64,000 nucleotides of DNA from Antrihabitans stalactiti (GTDB lineage Bacteria > Actinomycetota > Actinomycetes > Mycobacteriales > Mycobacteriaceae): the NCBI RefSeq assembly GCF_012932915.1, contig NZ_VCQU01000005.1, positions 1 to 64,000 on the forward strand. Reading direction: 5' to 3'. Below the pieces are notes generated by a model. That model made no database searches. It was not told the origin of the DNA and saw nothing but the letters and a program-made list of their open reading frames with translations. This document shows, piece by piece, positions 1 through 6,980 of this stretch (position 1 is the stretch's first letter; the number at the start of each line of letters is the position of its first letter). A program made the position numbers and the translations under genes.

Positions 1-66
1 AACCGATCTGGGCATGAACTGATCCAAGCCCGGTCTCAGGTGCCATCACCTACGCATCCAACAACC

Positions 67-105
67 TGTCCCACATGTGGGTAGACATCAGATGTCCCAC
101 ATGTG
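67..105. promoter_or_regulatory. Repeated palindromic motif upstream of the MBL-fold gene
   Basis: The 13-mer tgtcccacatgtg occurs twice, at 67-79 and 93-105, 26 bp apart. The first copy sits in a perfect 12-bp palindrome, cccacatgtggg (70-81). Two evenly spaced copies of a dyad motif ahead of a gene resemble an operator pair, but no regulator is encoded next to it and the downstream gene starts 150 bp away. This is inference from symmetry only. Confidence 0.35.
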
Positions 106-118
106 TCGAGACTGGACA

Positions 119-147
119 GAGTCCCTGGACTCCTAAAAGACTCACGA
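119..147. repeat. Decayed copy of the 40-bp palindromic repeat
   Basis: The right arm (ggactcctaaaagactcac) and the ccctgg centre of the palindrome family are intact here. The left arm (about 105-120) is scrambled and only weakly resembles the expected sequence. It has the A-T type stem base pair, like the copy at 19281-19320. It is the only one of ten copies in the window to have lost its symmetry. Confidence 0.7.
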
Positions 148-259
148 CCGTCGGAGGTCGGCTGGCGCTGACGATGCATGGGACGGCCGAACAATGGTGT
201 CCACCGCCTACCTGCGAATTCTCCCACCGAACAAGATCAGTAGATTTAGGCTGGCGAGC

Positions 260-1399
260 ATGCATGTACTCGACGGCGGTGGGCATGGGTCTGGCGGCTT
301 TTCGCGGAGATCAGCGATTGCGGGATCGTTCGCAGCGGTTGTCGGTGGGGCGTTGTTCAGTGCAGCGGCATGCAGTTCGGATTCTTCTGACTCGGCGTCG
401 GAAACGACTGCGGCGCCTGCGCCCGAGGCAGCCCCGAAGTTGCCGGACACTGCGCTCATCACTCTGGGCGTCGCTGCGGGTCCGCCGCCGATCCGGGGTC
501 GGATCGGCATTTCGTCAGCACTCAAGATCGGCGACGACGTCTATCAAATCGATTGCGGTCTGGGCTCTTTCAATGCGTTCACCAATGCCGGCCTGAGCTT
601 CGAGAACCTCAAGAGCATGTTCATCACCCATCTGCATACCGACCACATGGTCGACTACTTCAGCTTCTTCCTGTCCGGCGGCTATACGGCTAAACCCGAC
701 AAAGCTGCGGTCAACGTGTACGGTCCCGGTCCAGCCGGTGGCCTGCCTGATAGCCAACTCGGCAACCCGAATCCGCCCACCGTCGATCCCGAGAATCCGG
801 CACGTGGGCTCGCATTCACCACTGCCGCGTTGGTGCAGGCATACGCGTACACCAGCAATCTGTTCATCCGCGACATGGGAACCGTCGACATCCAGAACAC
901 ATTCAAGGTCACAGAGATCGCGGTGCCACCGGGTTCGGACTTCCGCAACAGGTCGCCGAAGACAGATCCGTTCCCGGTAGCCTCCGACGACAACATCGAC
1001 GTCACCGCGACGCTCGTCTCCCACTACGACGTCTATCCCGCATTCGCTTTTCGCTTCGATCTGAAGAAATCTGGTATGTCGATCACGTTCTCGGGGGATA
1101 CGACCAAATCCGACAACCTGATCAGACTCGCCAAAGACACCGACATTCTCGTGCACGAAGCCGAATTCAGTCTCGACGATTCGTACTACGGCAACAGGTT
1201 TCCTCCGAACTATCTGAAGAACTCACACACGTCGGCCGAGCAGGTCGGCGAGGTGGCTGCCGCAGCCAACGCCAAACACGTGATTCTGAGTCACTATCAG
1301 CCGAGCGACCTGCCTGACTCGGAATGGCTCGACAAAGTCGGGAAGCACTACTCGGGCAAGATCACCGTCGGCAAGGACGGCGGAGTTTTCGAGATCTGA
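260..1399 (+). CDS. Tat-exported lipoprotein, MBL-fold metallo-hydrolase
   Basis: A metallo-beta-lactamase-fold hydrolase, 379 residues from the ATG at 260. The N-terminus carries a twin-arginine signal (FSRRSAIAG), a hydrophobic stretch and a lipobox (SAAACS), so it is predicted to be exported folded and anchored outside the membrane. A Ser/Thr/Ala-rich linker follows. The metal-binding motif HLHTDH is clear, and later histidines and aspartates (SGDTT, LSHYQ) fit the RNase Z/lactonase-like branch. The frame is open back to a GTG at 194, which would put 22 residues ahead of the signal, so 260 is preferred although no strong ribosome site is visible. The substrate cannot be told; lactone or ester hydrolysis is plausible. 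It converges on the amidohydrolase gene with 4 bp between stops. Confidence 0.82.
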   Translation: MHVLDGGGHGSGGFSRRSAIAGSFAAVVGGALFSAAACSSDSSDSASETTAAPAPEAAPKLPDTALITLGVAAGPPPIRGRIGISSALKIGDDVYQIDCGLGSFNAFTNAGLSFENLKSMFITHLHTDHMVDYFSFFLSGGYTAKPDKAAVNVYGPGPAGGLPDSQLGNPNPPTVDPENPARGLAFTTAALVQAYAYTSNLFIRDMGTVDIQNTFKVTEIAVPPGSDFRNRSPKTDPFPVASDDNIDVTATLVSHYDVYPAFAFRFDLKKSGMSITFSGDTTKSDNLIRLAKDTDILVHEAEFSLDDSYYGNRFPPNYLKNSHTSAEQVGEVAAAANAKHVILSHYQPSDLPDSEWLDKVGKHYSGKITVGKDGGVFEI

Positions 1400-1403
1400 T
1401 CCG

Positions 1404-2384
1404 CTATTTGAACGACGGAATACGGTCGCCGAAGAGGCGTATCGCGTTCGACGAGCTCACTTTTCGTCGCGTCTCATCGTCCATCGGAAAGTCGGCGAGG
1501 AACTGCGCGCCATCGACGTTGTCGTCCATCGGATAGTCCACCGAGAACATCACCCGCTCGGCGCCCATCACCTCGAGCGTGCAGGCGAACGCCGGCGGAT
1601 TGAAATTGCCACTCGTCGTGACGTGGAAATTGTCGCGGAAATACTCTCCGGGCAGGCGCTTCAGCCGCTTGACGCCGTCGCCACCCAGACCGTAGTAGCG
1701 ATCACAGCGATACATGTTGAACGGCAACATCTCCCCGAGATGTCCAATGATCATCTGAAGGCCCGGGAATTTGTCGAACAGTCCTGAGTAGATCAGCCGC
1801 AGCACGTGCGTTCCGGTCTCGACCGAGAAGCCCCATGATGCGAGGTGCATTCCATCCGCCTTGTACGGCGCGAACCACGCGTCCAGCACCGGCTTGGTCG
1901 GCGTCGTCGGGTGCAGGTAGATCGGTGCGTTCAATGCTTCGGCGCGCTCGAACAGTCCTTCGTACGCCGGATCGTCGAGATAGCGCCCCTGGGTGTGCCC
2001 GTTGATCAGTGCGCCGACGAGTCCGAGTTCCGTTACTGCGCGCTCGAATTCGGCTGCGGCACCATCCGGATCCTGCGGTGCGAGCGTCGCGAATCCGCCG
2101 AAGCGCTGAGGGTTGCCACGCACGGTCTCAGCCAAGTTATCGTTGGCGCGGCGCGCGTAGTCGGAAGCTTTCGCGACGTCGGTGTAGTCCTGCACGCCGG
2201 GGTCGAACAGCGACAGGATCTGGAAGTCGATTCCGGCAGCGTCCATCTGCTCGAGCCGCAATGGACCGCGGTCGTACAACCGTTCACGTCCGAGCGGATT
2301 GTTCGACTGCAGCCACGTCGCAACCACGTTGCCTTCGCTAGCGGGATCCCACGCGTAGTGTTCCTCGAGCGCTATCAAGGTCAT
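1404..2384 (-). CDS. Amidohydrolase family 2 protein (ACMSD-like)
   Basis: 326 residues in the amidohydrolase_2 family, which includes ACMSD and gamma-resorcylate decarboxylase: metal-dependent, usually non-oxidative decarboxylases or hydrolases of aromatic acids. The start MTLIALEEHYAW matches the family's conserved N-terminus, where EEH replaces the HxH of other amidohydrolases. Other landmarks are HPTTPTKP, the metal-ligand motif IIGHLGEMLPF and the catalytic-Asp region FSVDYPMDD near the C-terminus. The frame is open a further 139 codons upstream, but that extension is Arg/Gln-rich and antisense to the next gene, so the ATG at 2384 is chosen. Divergent from the membrane-protein gene at 2463. 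An aromatic-acid decarboxylase is likely; the substrate is not predictable. Confidence 0.88.
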   Translation of the reverse strand: MTLIALEEHYAWDPASEGNVVATWLQSNNPLGRERLYDRGPLRLEQMDAAGIDFQILSLFDPGVQDYTDVAKASDYARRANDNLAETVRGNPQRFGGFATLAPQDPDGAAAEFERAVTELGLVGALINGHTQGRYLDDPAYEGLFERAEALNAPIYLHPTTPTKPVLDAWFAPYKADGMHLASWGFSVETGTHVLRLIYSGLFDKFPGLQMIIGHLGEMLPFNMYRCDRYYGLGGDGVKRLKRLPGEYFRDNFHVTTSGNFNPPAFACTLEVMGAERVMFSVDYPMDDNVDGAQFLADFPMDDETRRKVSSSNAIRLFGDRIPSFK

Positions 2385-2462
2385 TTTCGTATCAAAGCAC
2401 GCACGCACGGGCGGCACCGCGAATACGGACAATTGCACGTGGAAGCGGACTATTCTCGACGC

Positions 2463-3218
2463 GTGGAGCTGAATTTCGGCGCCGGAAACGACGGGCTGTT
2501 GGTTCCGGTGATGTGGCTGTTTCTTGCAGTCCTCGTCACGTTCGTGGCGACGCGACTGATCACGCGACATATTCGGGCCAAGTCGAGTCGGGAACCGGCG
2601 GAGGCAACCACGGAAGTATTTCGCGACATCACCATTGGCGGTGTGCACATTCACCATCAGGTCTTCGGAATTCTGTTGATGGCAGTCGTCGGAGTCGCGC
2701 TGATCGCAACGACTCCCGAAGGCACTGCGCTGTACATCTTTTCGGCCGCGTTCGGAGTTGGGCTCGCCCTCACCCTCGACGAGTTCGCTTTGTGGCTGCA
2801 CGTCGACGATGTGTATTGGAGTACCGACGGACGTAAATCGATCGACGCAATCTTCTGTGCGCTGGCGATCACCGGTGTGCTGATCGGCGGATCGGAGTTT
2901 GTCAGCGGCAAGATCGGTTCATCGGCGTGGTGGGGCTCGATCGGCTACCTACTCCTTGGATTGGCGATCTCAGTCGTCTGCATGCTGAAAGGAAAATTCG
3001 TCACCGGAATTGTCGGCGTCATGTTCGAACCTATTGCGATCGTCGGTGCGATTCGGCTCGCGAAACCGGACTCGTGGTGGGCCCGCCGCCGGTATGCCGA
3101 CCGACCCGCTCGCCTTGCACGCTCGCAGGCTCGATTCGACGACAAATACGACGCTCGCTGGAACCGAATGCGTGACCTCGTTGCCGGCGAACACGGCGCC
3201 TCACCCAAACCCTCGTGA
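2463..3218 (+). CDS. Integral membrane protein, about six TM segments
   Basis: 251 residues from a GTG at 2463; an internal ATG at 2511 is an alternative. About six hydrophobic segments are visible. A conserved-looking GVHIHHQVFG motif precedes the second, and LTLDEFALWLHVDDVYW, rich in His and Asp, follows the third. The C-terminal 50 residues are basic and cytoplasmic-looking. I recognise it only as an uncharacterised actinobacterial membrane protein; the His cluster could bind metal. The TGA stop (3216-3218) lies inside the palindromic repeat at 3215-3254. Confidence 0.75.
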   Translation: MELNFGAGNDGLLVPVMWLFLAVLVTFVATRLITRHIRAKSSREPAEATTEVFRDITIGGVHIHHQVFGILLMAVVGVALIATTPEGTALYIFSAAFGVGLALTLDEFALWLHVDDVYWSTDGRKSIDAIFCALAITGVLIGGSEFVSGKIGSSAWWGSIGYLLLGLAISVVCMLKGKFVTGIVGVMFEPIAIVGAIRLAKPDSWWARRRYADRPARLARSQARFDDKYDARWNRMRDLVAGEHGASPKPS

Positions 3219-3254
3219 GTCCTTTCGGAGTCTATAGACTCCGAAAAGACTCAC
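3215..3254. repeat. 40-bp palindromic repeat, copy 1
   Basis: Arms gtgagtcctttcggagtc and gactccgaaaagactcac around tata; one mismatch (C for T at arm position 8). C-G type stem pair. It lies between convergent genes and supplies the TGA stops of both: 3216-3218 on the plus strand and 3253-3251 on the minus strand. It probably acts as a bidirectional terminator. Confidence 0.93.
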
Positions 3255-3976
3255 AACCTATGTGCGGCAATGCCTTCGCGGAAGTAGTCACCGTCGGACA
3301 GAGTGGCGTCGCCGAGTGAGTTCGAGTACGCGCGAAACTGTGACTTGCTGACATCAAGTGCGCGTTCGGGTTTTGCGACGAGCTGGCCGGCGAGCGCCGC
3401 CACGGCGTCGTCCAACTCGGCATCGCTGACCACCCGATGGACCAACCCAATACGGTGTGCGGTCGCGGCGTCGAAGCGGTCGCACAACATCACGATCTCT
3501 CGTGCACGCGATGCACCCACCTCGGCGATGAGTCGCGGGACGGCGCCCCAGGTCATGGGGATGCCGAGGTCGACCTCGGGTAGCGCGAAGGACGTCGTCT
3601 CCGTCGCGACGCGGAAGTCGCACGACAGCGCAAGAGCGAATCCGCCACCGAACACATGACCGTGCAGCCTGGCGATCGTGACGACCTCGCAGTCGGCGAT
3701 CGCTCGGCAGGCTCGGTCGCCGATCTGGGAGCGCCACCGACGTTCCCGTTCGCCGGTCCCGCCGCGGCCGGGCGGATTCTTCAGATCTGCTCCCGCGCAA
3801 AAGGATCGGCCACGACCACCGAGCACGATCGCCTTGAGGTCGAAGCGCCGAGCAGCCCCGTCGAACACCTCGGCAATGTCGGTCAATGTCGCGTCGTCCA
3901 GGGCGTTCAAGGAGTCGGGACGGTTCAGCCACACCTGCAGCACCGGACCGTCCTGGCTGAGCTCGAGCGTGCTCAC
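3251..3976 (-). CDS. Enoyl-CoA hydratase/isomerase (crotonase) family protein
   Basis: 241 residues from a GTG that overlaps the stop of the P450 gene by 4 bp (GTGA), so translation is probably coupled. The crotonase fold is clear: LNRPDSLNALD, the oxyanion-hole segment SFCAGADL (Cys60), and HGHVFGGGFALALSCD. At the position of the first catalytic Glu of classical hydratases (GGGxE) it has Ala114. The second Glu is kept in ALPEVDLGIP (Glu134). It may therefore act as an isomerase, hydrolase or decarboxylase rather than a hydratase. It is the last gene of the TetR-P450-crotonase operon, and its stop codon lies in the palindromic repeat. Confidence 0.88.
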   Translation of the reverse strand: MSTLELSQDGPVLQVWLNRPDSLNALDDATLTDIAEVFDGAARRFDLKAIVLGGRGRSFCAGADLKNPPGRGGTGERERRWRSQIGDRACRAIADCEVVTIARLHGHVFGGGFALALSCDFRVATETTSFALPEVDLGIPMTWGAVPRLIAEVGASRAREIVMLCDRFDAATAHRIGLVHRVVSDAELDDAVAALAGQLVAKPERALDVSKSQFRAYSNSLGDATLSDGDYFREGIAAHRL

Positions 3977-5271
3977 GCTGATTTCTCCAGCCGTGCGGGC
4001 AGTCGCTCGAGCCTGCGTAACGCAGGGTTGCCGTCCCAGCGGGGCTGCCCGGTGACGGTGATGGCGGCGACCTGGTCTGCGAGGTGAGTCAGGAACAGGC
4101 GCGCCTCCATACGCGCGAGCTGCGCGCCGAGGCAGAAATGGATGCCGAACCCGAAGGCGATGTGATCGCTGGCGTCGCGATCGATCCGGAAAGTATCGGG
4201 GTCTTCGTAGCGGCGAGGGTCGCGGTTGGCCGCGCCGAAGAGCATCAGTACTCGTGCGCCTGCCGGGATCGTCACGTCGCCGATCGGGTAGTCGCGAATC
4301 GCGGTGCGGTAGTAGCCCTGAATCGGTGCGAAGAAGCGGAGGGCTTCGTCCACCGCACCGGATGCGAGCGCGGGGTCGTCGCGCAACTGCTGATACTGAT
4401 CGGGATGCTCGGAGAACTGCAGCAGGAGGGTGCCGAGCAACGTTGTCGTCGTCTCGTGACCCGCGATCAGAAGCAGCAACGCGAACCAGAACAGCTCGTC
4501 GTCGCTGAGGCTGCCGTCCTCGGTCGAGGCGATGAGCTTGCTGAGTAGATCGGTTCCGGGATTCTGCCGGCGGAGTTCGAACTGGTCGTGGAAGTAGCGG
4601 TGCAGCGCGGTGACCGACCCGATCATTCTTCCCGCCCGCAGCAGGGATTTCGGATTCCATTCGACGGCCATGCCCTGCAACGCGCCGTCGGACCAGCGGC
4701 GAAAGTCGTGCATGTCCGAGTCGGGCACGCCGAGCAATCGCGCGGTCACCCACAGTGGCAGCGGCGCAGCGACGCGCCCGATCAGGTCGTCGGCCGGGAA
4801 GCCTGCTGCGTTGGTGACCAGTTCGCGAGCGTAACGGTCAATCTCCGGCTCGAGCTTTGCGAGCGCTTGCGGGTTGAAGTCCTTGACTGCCAGCTTGCGC
4901 AGGCGGGTGTGGTCGGGCTGGTCGATGGTCAACATCATCGGCAGCTGGCTGCGCAGCCGCAGGATCCCTTCGGCCGATGAGAGCGCGTCGTGTGCGCGGC
5001 ATGCGGTGCGTAACTCGTTGTGCCCATTGATGATCCACAGCCCGCGCTTGCGGCTGTAGTGCACCGGACCGGAGGAGTGCAGTGCTTTGTAGGCCGGGAA
5101 CGGGTCGGCGATCACGTCTCGATCCAGCGGGTCGAAGGAGGTGAGCGGCGCTTTCGCCGGATGGGTGGACCGTGCAGTCAGGGCTGACGCCGCCTCCCGA
5201 ACACCGGAATCCGCAATCCGGCGCACGACGCCGGCGGCTGTTCGCACATCGGCGATGGTCGTATCGGTCAT
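3973..5271 (-). CDS. Cytochrome P450
   Basis: 432 residues, the normal size for a soluble bacterial P450. The I-helix oxygen-activation motif AGHETTTT, the ExxR helix (DEALRF) and the haem-thiolate loop FGFGIHFCLGAQLAR (Cys380 as iron ligand) are all intact. It should hydroxylate a hydrophobic substrate with electrons from a ferredoxin/reductase encoded elsewhere. The start overlaps the end of the TetR gene by 4 bp (ATGA), and the crotonase gene overlaps its end, giving a tight three-gene operon. The crotonase partner suggests oxidation of an acyl-CoA or terpenoid-like substrate, but this is inferred from context only. Confidence 0.95.
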   Translation of the reverse strand: MTDTTIADVRTAAGVVRRIADSGVREAASALTARSTHPAKAPLTSFDPLDRDVIADPFPAYKALHSSGPVHYSRKRGLWIINGHNELRTACRAHDALSSAEGILRLRSQLPMMLTIDQPDHTRLRKLAVKDFNPQALAKLEPEIDRYARELVTNAAGFPADDLIGRVAAPLPLWVTARLLGVPDSDMHDFRRWSDGALQGMAVEWNPKSLLRAGRMIGSVTALHRYFHDQFELRRQNPGTDLLSKLIASTEDGSLSDDELFWFALLLLIAGHETTTTLLGTLLLQFSEHPDQYQQLRDDPALASGAVDEALRFFAPIQGYYRTAIRDYPIGDVTIPAGARVLMLFGAANRDPRRYEDPDTFRIDRDASDHIAFGFGIHFCLGAQLARMEARLFLTHLADQVAAITVTGQPRWDGNPALRRLERLPARLEKSA

Positions 5272-5960
5272 GGCTGGGTCACTTCCGTCAGGTCCTTCAC
5301 GGCGTGACGGACGATGAAATCGACAACGGTGTCGCCGTAGCGGCGCCGGAATTCCTGATCCTCAGGGTCGCGCAGGATCGACCACACGGCGATCAGCCCC
5401 AACCCCAACACTCCGGTGGCCGCGGCATCGGTATCGAGGTCGGCGCGGAAATACCCACGCCGGATGCCGACGACGTAGTACTGCTCGATCACCGTGTGCA
5501 TCAGGTCGGTCAGGCCGGACATCCCGCTAACGGCCCGCTCGTCGATCGACGGCAGCTCTCGCATCAGAAACCCGACGCTGCGGTGCTCGACGGCGATCAG
5601 GTCGAATGCTTTCGTCGCAATATCGGCTGCACGTGCCCGGTATTCGGCCAGGTCGTTGATCTGCTCCGCGGCGTTGTTGTCCTCGAAGACCTTGCCGAGG
5701 CGTTCCATCATCGACGCGACGACAGCGTCGAGCACGTCGCGCTTGTCTTCGAAGTAGCGGTAGAAGGTGCCCTGCCCGACACCGGCTTCCTCGGCGATAT
5801 CGGACACGCGTGTCGCGTGATAGCCGAGTCTTCCGAACACCTCGGCTGCTGACCGAACCAGCTGCGCTTCGGTGTCGGCGCGCCGTTGCTCGGCCCGGGT
5901 GAGCTGGGTTTTTTCGCTCGGCATACCTGGACCGTACAAGCGGACGGACGAGTCCGTCAA
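5268..5960 (-). CDS. TetR-family regulator of the P450 operon
   Basis: 230 residues from 5960; an in-frame ATG at 5924 (MPSEKTQLTRAEQRRADTE) is an equally good start, preceded by ccaggt. The N-terminal TetR helix-turn-helix is clear (VSDIAEEAGVGQGTFYRYFEDKRDVLD), followed by an all-helical ligand-binding domain. As first gene of the operon it is probably an autoregulator controlling the P450 and crotonase. Only 10 bp separate the upstream start from the repeat at 5971-6010, so the promoter must lie in or beside that palindrome unless 5924 is the true start. Confidence 0.9.
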   Translation of the reverse strand: MTDSSVRLYGPGMPSEKTQLTRAEQRRADTEAQLVRSAAEVFGRLGYHATRVSDIAEEAGVGQGTFYRYFEDKRDVLDAVVASMMERLGKVFEDNNAAEQINDLAEYRARAADIATKAFDLIAVEHRSVGFLMRELPSIDERAVSGMSGLTDLMHTVIEQYYVVGIRRGYFRADLDTDAAATGVLGLGLIAVWSILRDPEDQEFRRRYGDTVVDFIVRHAVKDLTEVTQP

Positions 5961-5970
5961 TATTGCGGTT

Positions 5971-6010
5971 GTGAGTCTTTTCGGAGTCCAGGGACTCCGA
6001 AAAGACTCAC
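5971..6010. repeat. 40-bp palindromic repeat, copy 2
   Basis: Perfect arms gtgagtcttttcggagtcc and ggactccgaaaagactcac around ag. Symmetry continues outward through ggtt and aacc (5967-6014, 48 bp). C-G type. It begins directly behind the stop of the nitrilase gene (6016-6014, minus strand) and lies upstream of the TetR gene. Confidence 0.95.
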
Positions 6011-6013
6011 AAC

Positions 6014-6973
6014 CTAGTGGGAGATGTGCTGCCCGATGAGCTTGCGAGCTTCGTAATTCGCCTTGCCGTGCAAGTTGGCCAGGTCGAAAGTGGCGCGAAC
6101 AGAGGCCGTCATGTCGGGGATCCAGAAGCGGTCGGCGATCGGATCCAGAGGCTGCGGGTCAGCCAACTCGATGGTCGCCGCGACGTGACCTTCACCGTCT
6201 TTTTCGGTGAGCCGCGCGAGAATAGTGCCGTCGCGTTCGGTGATCTGGGTTTCGCCGAGCATGCTCGTGCGGTAGGGGATGCCGGGCAGTCCAGGCATGT
6301 GCATGGTGACCGGGCCGACGTGGCTGGCATGCACGACCGGTGCGCCGACAAGTCGTGCGAATTGCCCGGGTAGCCGGCGTGCAAGTTCGGTTTGCAGCCG
6401 ATGTTCACGCCTGCCCCACCAGCCGAGGGGGCCGAACCAGTTGTTCGGCGTTGTCGGCCAGCACATGCCACCGAGCACGGCGTCGACGCGACCGCGCAGC
6501 CGCGCTGCAGTGCGATAGCGTGCCCACTCCCAGCCGCAGACGAGACCGACCGTGCCCAACGACGGACTTTCGACGACGCCATCGTCGCTGCCGCCGGTGT
6601 AGAAGTTCTGCTCCCACATCGTCGGGATGTCCTTGTCGTGGGCATTGACCGTGCCATCCGGTTCGGCGAGCACGTAGTGCCCATAGGCGTCGCCGTCGCG
6701 TTCGGACAGGTAACCCCCGCCGACGATGACGTTCAGTTCGCGCGCGAGGCCGGTCAACAACTGATACGGCGCACCGAGTTCGGGCCGGGGCACGGTCCGC
6801 ATCGCGGGATGGTGCACGTTCGGTGACGACGCCGCCTCGGGCACGATGATCACGTCCGGACCGTGTTGCCGGTGGGCGTCGCGGATGAGGTTTTCGAGCC
6901 GGACGAGGTTGTTGTCGACGTCGGCGAGCGCGAGGGCGGGTTGGACGGCGGCGACGGTGATTGTGCGAGCCAT
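6014..6973 (-). CDS. Carbon-nitrogen hydrolase (nitrilase superfamily)
   Basis: 319 residues with the complete Glu-Lys-Cys triad: Glu46 in IIVPEAASS, Lys114 in HDKDIPTMWEQ and Cys146 in LVCGWEWAR. It should cleave a non-peptide C-N bond (amide, carbamoyl or nitrile) in the cytoplasm. The ATG at 6973 has a ribosome site (aggaacacc) overlapping the end of the upstream monooxygenase-reductase gene, which stops 7 bp away, so the two are co-transcribed. An oxygenase followed by a C-N hydrolase suggests stepwise degradation of an N-containing, perhaps aromatic amide or nitrile, compound. Substrate class is inferred. Confidence 0.9.
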   Translation of the reverse strand: MARTITVAAVQPALALADVDNNLVRLENLIRDAHRQHGPDVIIVPEAASSPNVHHPAMRTVPRPELGAPYQLLTGLARELNVIVGGGYLSERDGDAYGHYVLAEPDGTVNAHDKDIPTMWEQNFYTGGSDDGVVESPSLGTVGLVCGWEWARYRTAARLRGRVDAVLGGMCWPTTPNNWFGPLGWWGRREHRLQTELARRLPGQFARLVGAPVVHASHVGPVTMHMPGLPGIPYRTSMLGETQITERDGTILARLTEKDGEGHVAATIELADPQPLDPIADRFWIPDMTASVRATFDLANLHGKANYEARKLIGQHISH

Positions 6974-6980
6974 GGTGTTC

